From Balaenoptera acutorostrata (taxonomy: Eukaryota > Chordata > Mammalia > Artiodactyla > Balaenopteridae): 64,000 bases of DNA. The notes below the pieces were generated by a model that ran no database searches, was not told where the DNA came from, and saw only the letters and a list, made by a program, of their open reading frames with translations. The DNA lies in NCBI RefSeq assembly GCF_949987535.1, contig NC_080064.1:128740708-128804707 (forward strand), in the 5' to 3' direction. Position 1 is the stretch's first letter, and the number at the start of each line of letters is the position of its first letter. The position numbers were made by a program, and so were the translations under genes. This document shows, one piece after another, positions 1 through 11,773 of this stretch.

Positions 1-164
1 CTTCATCCTGAAAGGGAATAACTTAATAATCATCTAGTAAACAGTTTCAAAAGTCAATCAAGATAGTCTTTTTATATTTACTGAGGGTTTATGAATGAGT
101 CAGATACACCAAGTAGGTGGAAATATGTATATTTAATTTTCAAGGCACTGTTGTTGAACCCAAG
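1..164. other. intronic sequence, nothing recognised
   Basis: AT-rich intron upstream of the LTR. No splice-bounded open frame, RNA gene or recognisable repeat was seen here. Confidence 0.5.
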
Positions 165-880
165 TTTGTGTGTCTGATGCACAATGAGGCCAAACAAACC
201 TAAATGTCAGAGTTTGGAGCAGAGAAAGGTTTATTGCAAGGGCCATGCAAGGAGAACAGGTGACTCCTGCTCAAAAGACCCAAACTGCCCATGGGTTTCA
301 GGGAAGAAATTTTTATAGGCAGAATTTCAGGGGGAGGGCTGCTGGGTGTGTAACCCTCCTCTGGTTGGCTGGTGGTGAGGTAACAGGGTGGTGTTCTAGG
401 AATCTCCAGTCAGTCTGGGGTCCACATGCTTGTGCCCAGCCTGAAGTTACCATCCTCTACCTGGGCTGGGGAGGGTACTTAGTTCCTATAGAAGAACTCA
501 AAGATATGTATCAAATTGTTATGCACAATCCCTTCTCCTTCCTGCAGAGAACCAGGACCAGTTCCCTTTGCTGTTTCTGCATTTTCTCAGTCTCCTAATT
601 AGTAACTGTTTAATCTGCCCTTTGGAACTCAGGGAAGGTCTAGGATGCTAAAAGCCTTCTTCCTACAAACAAGAAACAGGGGACATTGAAAGGCTTTTAT
701 GCCTGGGACGGCCCCACAGGGTCCTGCTTGGTTTCAGTGCCCCGTTTTCTTTGATTCTCCTCAGTCATGAGAGGAACAGGTGTCGGACGAGACAGGGAAT
801 AAAATTTGGATAGACAGGTTAATCATAAACTCTGCAGAGGAACTCAGTTTTAGGGGGACTCAGTTTCAGCACTATTCCTG
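165..880 (-). mobile_element. solitary ERV-type LTR, antisense to DCAF6
   Basis: Read on the minus strand, this block ends like an LTR: a GCAATAAACC poly(A) signal (about 228-237) is followed by about 60 bp of U5-like sequence ending near a CA. The middle is moderately GC-rich, in contrast to the AT-rich intron around it. No gag, pol or env sequence flanks it, so it is probably a solitary LTR. The outer borders are approximate and I cannot name the family. The 117-residue + strand open frame at 245-598 lies wholly inside it and has no splice or domain support. Confidence 0.55.
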
Positions 881-1099
881 TTGATACTTAATCTTCTTTA
901 CATCTCAGAGGGAAATAAAATATGTGAGATTCTGATTTCTTTTTTTTCTAATTATAATAGTTTGGAATCAAATGATATTTTTTCATTTGAGATGAGAATG
1001 TTAGTGAGAATTTATTCCTGGCTGTGATTATATTGAATTTGAATGTTTCTTTTTAGGAACTAATAAATTACTAAGAACTACTTCCTCTCTGTGTTTTAG

Positions 1100-1312
<213 letters not shown>

Positions 1313-1402
1313 TGACATATGTGTGTTTGTTTTGTATAAGTGTGTGTGTATGTGTAGATAGATATGTGTATGTACATATGTGTAGATTTGTGTGTATGTA
1401 CA
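1313..1402. repeat. TG-rich imperfect simple repeat
   Basis: This is a degenerate (TG)n/(TATG)n tract starting 28 bp after the exon A donor. It has no coding potential. Its closeness to the splice donor is the only notable point. Confidence 0.7.
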
Positions 1403-1984
1403 CATTCATGCATAAATAGGTAAAGATATTATTGACAATATCTAGATTTCAGTATTTGAGAAAATGTATCTTGATAGGCTTGTGAATAAAGTTAAAGAAT
1501 AAGATGTGAGTAATAGTAATGGGGTTTGTAATTCCTTGAGCAACTATACTCTAAGCAAACAGGTATCAGCCTTTATAGATGCGTCTTTATTGTGCTATAG
1601 GGCTCTATACTAGGCTTTAACTTCGTAACCACTTTCTCACTGTTTTGCATAAAGTCATTACCGGCATGCTTATCAAATGTTCACGTCAGAAGGGACGCTA
1701 GTACACTAGACAAAAGAATCCGATTCCTAAAGGATATTAATAAGCTCAAGCCCTAAACTGAATTAAATGAGGTGAAATGAATCTGAGACTCAATTATACT
1801 GCTTTGGTTCAGAAAAATTGCTTACTCTTCAGAATGCTCTTTTGTAATTTTGTCATTTCATTTCTTTGTATCAGGTGGTTCATTGTTTTCCCATATTGTT
1901 TTAACCTGGTATATCTTTTTCCATTACTTGAATTTCAGTTCTTCTGTACCCTTATTTTATGATGTGTACTTATAAAAATAGTAT

Positions 1985-3018
1985 TCTGTAGCTGGGTTTT
2001 TTTTTCTTATCCATTTCTCACAAATTTGGCTTTTAACTGGAGATTTCAGTCAATTTATGTTTATTGTGAGTGCTGATGTATTTGGATCTATTTATATATC
2101 TTATTATAAGTTTTCTATTTGAAAAAATTTCCCCCTATTAATTTCCCCCTCCTCTTTTTCCTTCATTTTGAATTGCTTGAAGGTTTTGCATTTGGCCCAT
2201 TTTGTTTCCGCTATTTGCAAGGAAGATAGACATTCATGTTTTACAAGAGTAATTAACAAAGTATAAAGTCAGTAAATAACTTTGCCCTTCTCCTGAATGT
2301 GCACCTTAGCACATTATAATCTCTTCATCCCTTGTCTAATTTTATATAGATATAAGTTTTATATTGTTCAGAATGTAGTTATATTCTGTTTCTCCCCTCA
2401 TGAATTAAAATATTATCATTGTTTTATTAGTTAGTGTTTGTTTAGGTTGACCGACATATTTACCAATACCTTTGGATCTTCTGTTACAGATTTTCTATGT
2501 GGGGTCATTTTGTACCTGGTAAAGTACAGTCTTTACCAGTTCGTTTAGGTGAGAGTTTGTTGATCTAAAACAATTTTAGTTTCCTATTTTCCTTTTCTTT
2601 CTTTCATTCACTTCTTCCCTTTTCATCTTTTCCAGAAAATATCTTTTTGATGTCAGTTCTTCACAGGTAGTTTTAATAGATACACACTTCTAGTTTGACA
2701 GTTATTTTGTTTCAGGTGATATTCCACTATATTCTGCCCTTACTTTTGAAATTGAGAAATCAGTCTAATTGTGGTTCCTTTGTAGTTAACTTATCTCTCT
2801 TCCTTGACTGCAGGTAATTCTGTTTTTCTTCACTGTTTTTTTTTTCTTCTTAATTAATGTCACAACAGTGTATCAAGGTATGGATTTCCTTTTTATTTTT
2901 CATACTTGGAATTTATTTATGTTCTTGATCTTAGAAACTGGAATCTTGAAAAATGAGGGAAATTTGTAGTTAGTAAGTCTTTGGTTATTCTCTACCATTC
3001 TCTGTGTTTTTTTTTTTG
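1985..3018 (-). mobile_element. old L1 fragment, antisense (ORF2 start and ORF1 region)
   Basis: The order and words match an antisense L1 running from the ORF2 endonuclease start (about 2020-2090) into ORF1. The stretch near 2740-2950 parallels the younger L1 at 8450-8600 ('gagaaatca', 'ttgtagttaac'). It is heavily mutated, with no long open frame. It forms the left flank into which the full-length L1 at 3033-10105 inserted. The left edge is uncertain and may reach about 1790. Confidence 0.6.
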
Positions 3019-3032
3019 TCCTTTACCTTTTA
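3019..3032. repeat. left target-site duplication of the full-length L1
   Basis: TCCTTTACCTTTTA at 3019-3032 is repeated exactly at 10106-10119, on either side of the 7.07 kb L1. A perfect 14-bp repeat at these two points fits a single target-primed insertion. Confidence 0.85.
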
Positions 3033-4029
3033 TTTTTTTATTTTTTAATTAATTAATTAATTAATTAATTTCACACACACACTGTATTTTATTTTTACAA
3101 GAGATAAATAAAATGACACCAAGCATTGTAAATGGATGACCACAACAAAAGCAATGATTGCAATTACCAAACACGAAATACACTCATACTATGTCATAAT
3201 ATTGACATTGAGTCCAGTAATCCTCTACTGTAACAGCGCCTTTACTTTGCAGTGAAAATTGATTTGTATATTTTTTGCCTCTGAGTCCTTGTGGGGTTTT
3301 TTTTTTTTCAAATAGAAAGTCACAAAAATTATAATCATCCTCATTAGTTCACTCAGTCCCTTGTAATTAATTTTTTTAATCTTGATCTTTTGTTAGTACT
3401 TTTATGAATTCATCAGTTTTCCATTAGAGTTCTGAAAATGCTTATTCATTCAGTTCAGCACTATAGTCAGTTACCAGAAACCTGTACTTGTCAGAGTCTT
3501 TTCCACGAATTCCTTGAAGATAAAAACCCTTTTATAGGAACATTTTTGCATAAGCATCAGAGTACACCCAGAACTGTCTGTAAATGACAAAAGACTTAAA
3601 AATGACCATGGTTAAAGATTTGATGAAAGTTCATAATAATGCAATTGACAAGGAAATTTAGTTATTTCTGAGATATACATTTTAAAGTAATAACTAGAAT
3701 TATGACTTATAACATTATATCAGAACATATAAGATTTTTAGAAATTTCATGTAATGTCTGAAACATTTATATTAACATATTTCCATACAAATAACCCAAA
3801 GAAAGTTTAGTATTACTTGTTTTTTGTTTGTTTGTTTGTTTATACTGCAGGTTCTCATTAGTCATCAATTTTATACACATCAGTGTATACATGTCAATAC
3901 CAATCACCCAATTCAGCAAACCACCATCCCCACCCCACTGCGGTTTTCCCCCCTTGGTGTCCATATGTTTGTTCTCTACATCTGTGTCTCAACTTCTGCC
4001 CTGCTAACCGGGTCATCTGTACCATTTTT
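3033..4029 (-). other. 3' UTR and A-tail of the full-length L1
   Basis: This non-coding segment lies downstream of the ORF2 stop. The part nearest ORF2 (about 3843-3960) contains a 'gcaggttctcattagt' module that also appears in the truncated L1 3' end at 34462-34627. A TTTG-rich run at 3820-3842 separates it from about 750 bp with no counterpart in the other L1 3' ends of this window. The terminal T-rich run with TTAA repeats at 3033-3070 is the antisense poly-A tail. Confidence 0.7.
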
Positions 4030-4279
4030 CTAGGTTCTACATACATGCGTTAATATACGATATTTGTTTTTCTCTTTCTGACTTACTTCACTGTGTATGA
4101 CAGTCTCTAGATCCATCCACGTCTCAACAAATGACTCAATTTCGTTCCTTTTTATGGCTGAGTAATATTCCATTGTATATATGTACCACATCTTCTTTAT
4201 CCATTCGTCTGTCGATGGGCATTTAGGTTGCTTCCATGACCTGGCTATTGTAAATAGTGCTGCAATGAATATTGGGGTG

Positions 4280-4600
4280 CATGTGTCTTTTTTTTTTTTA
4301 TAAATTTATTTATTTATTTATTTTTGGCTGTGTTGGGTCTTCGTTTCTGTGCGCAGGCTTTCTCTAGTTGCGGTGAGCGGGGGCTACTCTTCATCGCGGT
4401 GTGCGGGCTTCTCATTGTCGTGGCTTCTCTTGTTGTGGAGCACAGGCTCTACATGCGCAGGCTCAGTAGTTGTGGCTCATGGGCTTACTTGCTCCGCGGC
4501 ATGTGGGATCTTCCCAGACCAGGGATCGAACCCGTGTCCTCTGCATTGGCAGGCAGATTCTTAACCACTGCGCCACCAGGGAAGCCCCCCATGTGTCTTT
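4280..4600. repeat. 11-bp target-site duplication around the nested SINE
   Basis: CATGTGTCTTT occurs at 4280-4290 and again at 4590-4600, immediately outside the SINE. Joining the outer L1 sequence across one copy restores the expected ORF2 order, so the SINE landed after the L1. Confidence 0.85.
4291..4589 (-). mobile_element. CHR-type tRNA-derived SINE nested in L1 ORF2
   Basis: Antisense SINE: the T-rich (TTTA)n tail comes first on the + strand, the body follows, and the tRNA-like head ends in 'ccaccagggaagccc'. The head holds a B-box-like GGTTCGATCCC on the minus strand. An 11-bp target duplication encloses it. Open frames of 70-118 residues read through it are by-products of the SINE. 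Confidence 0.93.
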
Positions 4601-7600
4601 CTGAATTATGGTTTTCTCTGGATATATACCCAGTAGTGGGATTGCTGGATCATATGGTAATTCTATTTTTAGTTTTTTAAGGAACCTCCATACTGTTCTC
4701 CGTAATGGCTGTATCAATTTACATTCCCACCAACAGTGCAAGAGGGTTCCCTTTTCTCCACACCCTCTCCAGTATTTGTTGTTTGTAGATTTTCTGATGA
4801 TGCCCATTCTAACTGGTGTGAGGTGATATCTCATTGTAGTTTTGATTTGCATTTCTCTAATAATTAGTGATGTTGAGCAGCTTTTCATGTGCTTCTTGGC
4901 CATCTGTATGTCTTCTTTGGAGAAATGTCTATTTCGGTCTTCTGCCCATTTTCGGATTGGGTTGTTTGTTTCTTTAATATTAAGCTGCATGAGCTGTTTA
5001 TATATTTTAGAGGTTAATCCTTTGTCCATTGATTCGTTTGCAAATATTTTCTCCCATTCTGAGGGTAGTCTTTTCATCTTGTTTATGGTTTCCTTTGCTG
5101 TGCAAAAGCTTTGAAGTTTCATTAGGTCCCATTTGTTTATTTTTGTTTTTATTTCCATTACTCTAGGAGGTGGATCAAAAAAGATCTTGCTGTGATTTAT
5201 GTCAAAGAGTGTTCTTCCGATGTTTTCCTCTAAGTTTTATAGTGTCCGGTCTTAATTTAGGTCTCAAATCCATTTTGAGTTTATTTTTGTGTTTGGTGTT
5301 AGGGAGTGTTCTAATTTCATTCTTTTACATGTAGCTGTCCAGTTTTCCCAGCACCACTTATTGAAGAGACTGTCTTTTCTCCATTGTATATCCTTGCCTC
5401 CTTTGTCATGGATTAGTTGACCATAGGTGCGTGGGTTTATCTCTGGGCTTTCTATCTTGTTCCATTGATCTATGTTTCTGTTTATGTGCCAGTACCATAT
5501 TGTCTTGATTACTGTAGCTTTGTAGTATAGTCTGAAGTCAGGGAGTCTGATTCCTCCAGCTCCGTTTTTTTCCCTCAAGACTGCTTTGGCTATTCGGGGT
5601 CTTTTGTGTCTCCATACAAATTTTAAGATGATTTGTTCTAGTTCCGTAAAAAATGCCATTGGTAATAAGATAGGGATTGCATTGAATCTGTAGATTGCTT
5701 TGGGTAGTATAGTCATTTTCACAATATTGATTCTTCCAATCCAAGAACATGGTATATCTCTCCATCTGTTGGTATCATCTTTAATTTCTTTCATCAGTGT
5801 CATATAGTTTTCTGCATACAGGTCTTTTATCTCCCTAGGTAGGTTTATTCCTAGGTATTTTATTCTTTTTGTTGCAATGGTAAATGGGAGTGTTTCCATA
5901 ATTTCTCTTTCAGATTTTCCATCATTATTGTATAGGAATGCAAGAGATTACTGTGCATTAATTTTGTATCCTGAATTTTACCAAATTCATTGATTAGCTG
6001 TAGTAGTTTTCTGGTGGCATGTTTAGGATTCTCTATGTATAGTATCATGTCATCTGCAAACAGTGACAGTTTTACTTCTTCTTTTCCAATTTGTATTCCT
6101 TTTATTTCTTTTTGTTCTCTGATTGCCGTGGCTAGGACTTCCAAAACTATGTTGAGTAATAGTGGTGAGAGTGGACATCCTTGTCTCATTCCTGATCTTA
6201 GAGTAAATGCTTTCAGTTTTTCACCATTGAGAATGATGTTTGCTGTGGGTTCGTCATATATGGCCTTTATTACATTGAGGTAGGTTCCCTCTGTGCCCAC
6301 TTTCTGGAGAGTTTATCATAAATGGGTGTTGAATTTTGTCAAAAGCTTTTTCTGCATCTATTGAGATGACATATGGTTTTTATTCTTCAAGTTGCTAATA
6401 TGGTGTATCACATTGATTGATTTGCGTATATTGAAGAATCCTTGCATCTCTGGGATAATCCCACTTGATCATGGTGTATGATCCTTTTGTGTTGTTGGAT
6501 TCTGTTTGCTAGTATTTTGTTGAGGATTTTTGCATCTATATTCATCAGTGATATTGGCCTGTAGTTTTCTTTCTTTGTGACATCTTTGTCTGGTTTTGGT
6601 ATCAGGGTGATGGTGGCCTCATAGAATGAGTTTGTGAGTGTTCCTTCCTCTGCAATTTTTGGAAGAGTTTGAGAAGGATGGGTGTTGGCTCTTCTCTAAA
6701 TGTTTGATAGAATTCACCTGTGAAGCCATCTGGTCCTGGACTTTTGTTTGTTGGAAGATTTTTAATCACAGTTTCAATTTCATTACTTGTGATTGGTCTA
6801 TTCATATTTTCTGTTTCTTCCTGGTTCAGTCTTGGAAGGTTATACCTTTCTAAGAATTTGTCCATTTCTTCCAGGTTGTCCATTTTATTGGCATAGAGTT
6901 GCTTGTAGTAGTCTCTTAGGATGCTTTGTATTTCTGTGGTGTCTGTTGTACCTTCTCCTTTTTCATTTCTTTTTTTTTTTTCCCCTTTTTCATTTCTAAT
7001 TTTATTGATTTGAGTCCTCTCCCTCTTTTTCTTGATGAGTCTGGCTAATGGTTTATCAATTTTGTTTATCTTCTCAAAGAACCAGCTTTTAGTTGTATTG
7101 ATCTTTTCTATTGTTTTCTTTGTTTGTATTTCATTTATTTCTGCTCTGACCTTTATGATTTCTTTCCTTCTGCTAACTTTGGGTTTTGTTTGTTCTTCTT
7201 TCTCTAGTTCCTTTAGGTGTAAGGTTAGATTGTTTATTTGAGATTTTTCTTGTTTCTTCAGGTAGGCTTGTATAGCTATAAACTTCCCTCTTAGAACTGC
7301 TTTTGCTGCATCCTGTAGGTTTTGGATCGTCGTGTTTTCATTGTCATTTGTCTCTAGGTATTTTTTGATTTCCTCTTTGATTTCTTCAGTGATCTCTTGG
7401 TTATTTAGTAATGTATTGTTTAGCCTCCATGTGTTTGTGTTTTTTACGTGTTTTTCCCTGTATTTCATTTCTAATCTCATAGCGTTGTGGTCAGAAGAGA
7501 TTCTTGATATGATTTCAATTTTCTTAAATTTACTGAGGCTTGATTTGTGACCCAAGATGTGATCTATCCTGGAGAATGTTCCGTGCGCACTTGAGAAGAA

Positions 7601-8175
7601 CGTGTAATCTGCTGTTTTTGGATGGAATGTCTTATAAATATCAGTTAAATCTATCTGGTCTGTTGTGTCATTGAAAGCTTCTGTTTCCTTATTTATTTTC
7701 ATTTTGGATGATCTGTCCAGTGGTGTGATTGAGGTGTTAACGTCCCCTACTCTTACTGTGTTACTGTCGATTTCTTCTTTTATAGCTGTTAGCAGTTGCC
7801 TTATGTATTGAGATGCTCCTTTGTTGGATGTATATATATTTATAATTGTTATATCTTCTTCTTGGATTGATCCCTTGATCATTATGTAGTGTCCTTCCTT
7901 GTCTCTTGTAACATTCTTTATTTTAAAGTCTATTTTATCTGATAGGAGTATAGCTACTCCAGGTTTTTTTGATTTCCATTTGCATGGAATATCTTTTTCC
8001 ATCCCCTCACTTTCACTCTGTATGTGTCCTTAGGTCTGAACTGGTCTCTTGTAGACAGCATATTTATGGGTCTTGTTTTTGTATCCATTCAGCAAGCCTG
8101 TGTCTTTTGGTTGGAGCATTTAATCCATTCACGTTTAAGGTAATTATCAATATGTATGTTCCTTTGTCCATTTTC

Positions 8176-8255
8176 TTAATTGTTTTGGGTTTATTTTTGT
8201 AGGTCCTTTTCTTCTTTAATTGTTTTGGGTTTATTTTTGTAGGTCCTTTTCTTCT
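8176..8255 (-). repeat. exact 40-bp tandem duplication between L1 ORF1 and ORF2
   Basis: Two identical 40-bp units lie at 8176-8215 and 8216-8255 (each contains 'tgttttgggtttatttttgt'). They fall in the L1 inter-ORF gap just upstream of the ORF2 start at 8171. No other copy in the window shows this duplication. Confidence 0.9.
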
Positions 8256-8269
8256 CTTGTGTTTCCCAC

Positions 8270-9175
8270 TTAGGGAAGTTCATTTAGCATTTGTTGTAGA
8301 GCTGGTTTGGTTGTGCTGAATTCTCTTAGCTTTTGCTTGTCTGTAAAGCTTTTTATTTCTCCATCGAATCTGAATGAGAACCTTGCCGGGCAGAGTAATC
8401 TTGGTTGTAGGTCCTTCCCTTTCAACACTTTAAGTATATCATGCCACTCCCTTCTGGCTTGTAGAGTTTCTGCTGAGAAATCAGCTGTTAACCTTATGGG
8501 AGTTCCCTTGTATGTTTTTTGTCGTTTTTCCCTTGCTGCTTTCAGTAATTATTCTTTGTCTTTCATTTTTGCCAGTTTGATTACTATGTGTCTCCGCGTG
8601 TTTCTCCTTGGGTTTATCCTGCCTGGGACTCTCTGCGCTTCCTGGACTTGGGTGGCTATTTCCTTTCCCATGTTAGGGAAGTTTTCGACTATAATCTCTT
8701 CAAATATTTTCTCGGGTCCTTTCTCTCTTTCTTCTCCTTCTGGGACCCCTATAATGCGAATGTTGTTGTGTTTAATGTTGTCCCAGAGGTCTCTTAGGCT
8801 GTCTTTGTTTCTTTTCATTGTTTTTTCTTTATTCTGTTCTGCAGCAGTGAATTCCACCATTCTGTCTTCCAGGTCACTTATCCGTTCTTCTGCCTCAGTT
8901 ATTCTGCTATTGATTCCTTCTAGTGTAGTTTTCATTTCAGTTATTGTATTGTTCATCTCTGTTTGTTTGTTCTTTAATTCTTCTAGGTCTTTGTTAAACA
9001 TTTCTTGCATCTTCTCGATCTTTGCCTCCATTCTTTTTCCGAGGTCCTGGATCATCTTCACTATCATTATTCTGAATTCTTTTTCTGGAAGGTTGCCTAT
9101 CTCCACTTCATTTAGTTGTTTTTCTGGGGTTTTATCTTGTTCTTTCATCTGGTACATAGCCCTCTGCCGTTTCAT
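8270..9175 (-). pseudogene. L1 ORF1 pseudogene (RNA-binding chaperone)
   Basis: ORF1p is the trimeric RNA-binding partner of ORF2p in the L1 RNP. The minus-strand frame starts at 9175 (MKRQRAMYQM). It carries a long heptad-rich coiled coil (about residues 50-115), then the RRM-like block with NIRIIGVPEGEE and the NFPNMGKE segment. A premature TAA at 8549-8551 ends the open part at 208 residues. The C-terminal domain continues in the same frame (KAAREK to LQQMLNELP) to the natural stop at 8270-8272. One stop therefore removes the C-terminal nucleic-acid-binding domain. Confidence 0.9.
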
Positions 9176-10105
9176 CTTGTCTGTCTTTCTGTGAATGTGG
9201 TTTTTGTTCCACAGGTTGCAGGATTGTAGTTCTTCTTGCTTCTGCTGTCTGCCCTCTGGTCGATGAGGCTCTCTAAGAGGCTTGTGTAAATTTCCTGATG
9301 GGAGGGACTGGTGGTGGGTAGAGCTGACTGTTGCTCTGGTGGGCAGAGCTCAGTTAAACTTTAAACCACTTGACTGCTGATGGGTGGGGCTGGGTTCCCT
9401 CCCTGTTGGTTGTTTGGCCTGAGGCAACCCAACACTGCAGCCTACCTGGGGCTCTTTTGTGGGGCTAATGGCAGACTCTGGGAGGGCTCATGCCAAGGAG
9501 TACTTCCCAGAACTTCTGCTGCCCGTGTGTCGTTGTCCCCACGGTGAGCCACAGCGCCCCCCCCCCCCCCGCCTCTGCAGGAGACCCTCCAACAGTAGCA
9601 GGGAGGTCTGGTTCAGTCTCCCCTGGGGTCACTGCTCCTTCCCCTGGGTCCCGGATGCGCACACTACTTCGTGTGTGCCCTCCAAGAGTGGAGTCTCTGT
9701 TTCCCCCAGTCCTGTTGAAGTCCTGCAATCAATTCCCACTAGGCTTCAAAGTCTGATTCTCTAGGAATTCCTCCTCCCGTTGCCAGACCCACAGGTTGGG
9801 AAACGTGGCGTGGGGCTCAGAACCTTTACCCAGTGGGTGAACTTCTGTGGTATAAGTGTTCTCCTGTCTGTGAGTCACCCACCCACCAGTTATGGGATTT
9901 GATTTTACTGTGATTGCACCCCTCCTACCGTCTCATTATGGCTTCTCCTTTGTCTTTGTATGTGGGGTATCTTTTTTGGTGAGTTCCAGTGTCTTCCTGT
10001 CGATTATTGTCCAGCAGGTAGCTGTGATTCTGGTGTTCTCGCAAGAGGGAGTGAGAGCACGTCCTTCTACTCCGCCATCGTGGTTCCTCCACCTGAAGTT
10101 GTACT
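9176..10105 (-). promoter_or_regulatory. L1 5' UTR, internal promoter region
   Basis: About 930 bp upstream of ORF1, clearly richer in G and C than the flanks. It has a 17-C run near 9550 and several CpGs. The extreme 5' end has GATGGCGG on the minus strand (10072-10080 region), which resembles the YY1-type site at the start of other mammalian L1 promoters. Activity is not shown by the sequence; it would drive transcription antisense to DCAF6. Confidence 0.7.
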
Positions 10106-10119
10106 TCCTTTACCTTTTA
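10106..10119. repeat. right target-site duplication of the full-length L1
   Basis: Exact copy of the 14 bp at 3019-3032, marking the 5' end of the L1 insertion. Confidence 0.85.
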
Positions 10120-10440
10120 ATTCAGCTAGATTGAGGTTCTTCCCCTTGCGTTAGCGTTGTCTGAGGAACTCTATCTGAAAGCCGATTTCTTAGGAAGCAA
10201 ATATTTTAATATTTGTTTTGTGCCAGGTATCTCAGGCAGATCTCCTAGCCTTCTCTCTATATTTTTTTATTCTGGAATTCTGATGAGATACATGTTAAGA
10301 CCTTCTTATTCTATCTACCATTAAACTTGTTTTTTTCCATTGATGTATAAAACATGTAGGTAAAGTACATAAACACTAAGCATATAGCTCAGTAAATTAT
10401 CACAAAGTGAATATGTACATGTAACAACCACAAAGATCAA

Positions 10441-10735
10441 GAAATATAAGGCATTGGGACTTCCCTGGTGGCGCAGTGGATAAGACTCTGCGCTCCCAAT
10501 GCAGGGGGCCTGGATTCAGTCCCTGGTCCGGAAGTAGATCTCATATGCATGCTGCAACTAAGAGTTCACATGCCACAACTAAGGAGCCCACATGCCACAA
10601 CTAAAGAGGCTACCTACTGCAACTAAGGAGCCCTGGAGCCGCAACCAAGGAGCCCGCCTACTGCAACTAAGATCCGGTGCAACCAATAAGTAAATAAATA
10701 AATATTTAAAAAAAGAAAAAGAAATATAAGGCATT
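10441..10735 (+). mobile_element. CHR-type SINE with 15-bp target-site duplications
   Basis: GAAATATAAGGCATT at 10441-10455 and 10721-10735 brackets a sense SINE (10456-10720). It begins 'gggacttccctggtggcgc' and ends in AAATA units. The body holds repeated 'ccacaactaaggagccc' blocks unlike the longer SINEs here, so it is a different and probably older subfamily. Confidence 0.92.
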
Positions 10736-11578
10736 AAGTTTCCCAGAAGCCCCTTTATCCTGACTTCCAACACCGGATTTTTCTAACCACCTTAGTTTTT
10801 CTGTTTTTGAACATTTTATAAATGAAGGCACATTAAATGGTCTTCTGTTTGTTTTTGTTTTTGAATTTGATGTCTTTTGCTGAACAAAATCTTATCTTAC
10901 ATTTGTGAAATTCATCCATGTTGGGTACAAGTCTAATGTGTCCATTTTCATTGCTTTTTAGTATTCCATCGTGTGAGTAAACCACAGCTGATTGATCTGT
11001 TCTGCTGTTGATGAAAATTTTAAATTTGATTTCCAGTTTGGAGAACATTCCTTTACATGACTTTCAGTATATTTATGTTTAGAAATAAACTTGTTCGGTG
11101 ACAGGATACGTATTTGTTTATTTTAGAGATAGTGCCAGTTTTCCAAAGTGTAACAGCTTTCGTGCCCACCAATGGCATATAGGAATTCCTATTGCCCCTC
11201 ATCTTTGCCAACAATTGGTATTGTTAATCTCTAATTTTGACAGGTTCTTTTGGTTTAAAATGCCTTTTTCTGTTGATACTTCTGAGGTTTAGCATCTCTT
11301 CATATGTTTATTGGTTATTTGGATATACTGTCTTGTCAAGTGCCTATTCAGATTTCTTTCCTAATCTTTCTATTGGGTTGTCCATTTTATTTCATTATTA
11401 TTGTTGATTTATAGGAATTTCTTGTATCTTCTGCATATGAAGCTATCTCTTCCACTCTGTGGTTGTATTTTCACCCTCCTGATGGTGTCTTTGGATGAAC
11501 AGAAGTTCTCAGTGTTGTCTAATGTATTGGTCTTTTCCTTTATTGTTAGTGCTTTCTGCATCCTGCTCAAAAAATCTT

Positions 11579-11773
11579 TTCTTCATCCGCATAGCACAGG
11601 GAGATCAGCTCGGTTCTTTGTGACCACCTAGAGGGGTGGGATAGGGAGGGTGGGAAGGAGGGAGATGCAAGGGAGGAGATATGGGGAGATATGTATATGT
11701 ATAACTGATTCACTTTGTTATAAAGCAGAAACTAACACACCATAAAACAATTATACTCTAATAAAGATGTAAA
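11579..11773 (+). mobile_element. 5'-truncated L1, 3' UTR end only, sense
   Basis: About 195 bp with a G-rich run (gggtgggatagggagggtggg), then 'ttataaagcagaaactaac', AATAAAG and a poly-A tail. This is the usual end of a young artiodactyl L1. AAAAAATCTT at about 11569-11578 and 11774-11783 looks like its target-site duplication. It sits inside old antisense L1 sequence. Confidence 0.8.

Larger units (their letters stand above)
4030..8171 (-). pseudogene. L1 ORF2 pseudogene (endonuclease-reverse transcriptase), interrupted by a SINE
   Basis: L1 ORF2 normally makes a protein of about 1,270 residues with endonuclease, reverse transcriptase and Cys-rich domains. The start is at 8171 (MDKGTYI, then LNVNGLNAP). 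The endonuclease part lies at 8171-7400: its SDH motif is kept, but the usual GDFNT motif reads GDVNT and the YAPN motif reads YTSN. The reverse transcriptase FADD motif (LFADDMILY) is present near 6030-6070. The C-terminal CWWEC motif lies near 4700, and the end codes for YRILTHVCRT then TAG at 4030-4032. The frame is broken between about 6600 and 6300, near 5870-5900 and between 5260 and 5160, and a SINE at 4291-4589 splits the C-terminus. It cannot be translated as one protein. Confidence 0.92.
3033..10105 (-). mobile_element. full-length L1 retrotransposon, inactive, antisense to DCAF6
   Basis: A complete L1 on the minus strand: T-rich (poly-A) end at 3033-3070, 3' UTR to 4029, ORF2 from 8171 down to the stop at 4030-4032, ORF1 from 9175 to the stop at 8270-8272, and a GC-richer 5' UTR to 10105. 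An exact 14-bp duplication bounds it (3019-3032 and 10106-10119), so it arrived as one unit. The length is about 7.07 kb including a 0.3 kb nested SINE. Both ORFs are broken by stops or frameshifts, so it cannot be autonomous. It is much better preserved than the surrounding L1 debris, hence younger. Confidence 0.9.

Noticed and set aside
245..598. 117-residue + strand open frame
   Set aside because: Inside the antisense LTR. No splice support, no domain, and no relation to DCAF6.
8307..9194. 295-residue + strand open frame
   Set aside because: It is the antisense shadow of L1 ORF1 (minus strand 8270-9175). The hydrophobic Phe/Ser/Leu-rich composition is that of a reverse-strand reading.
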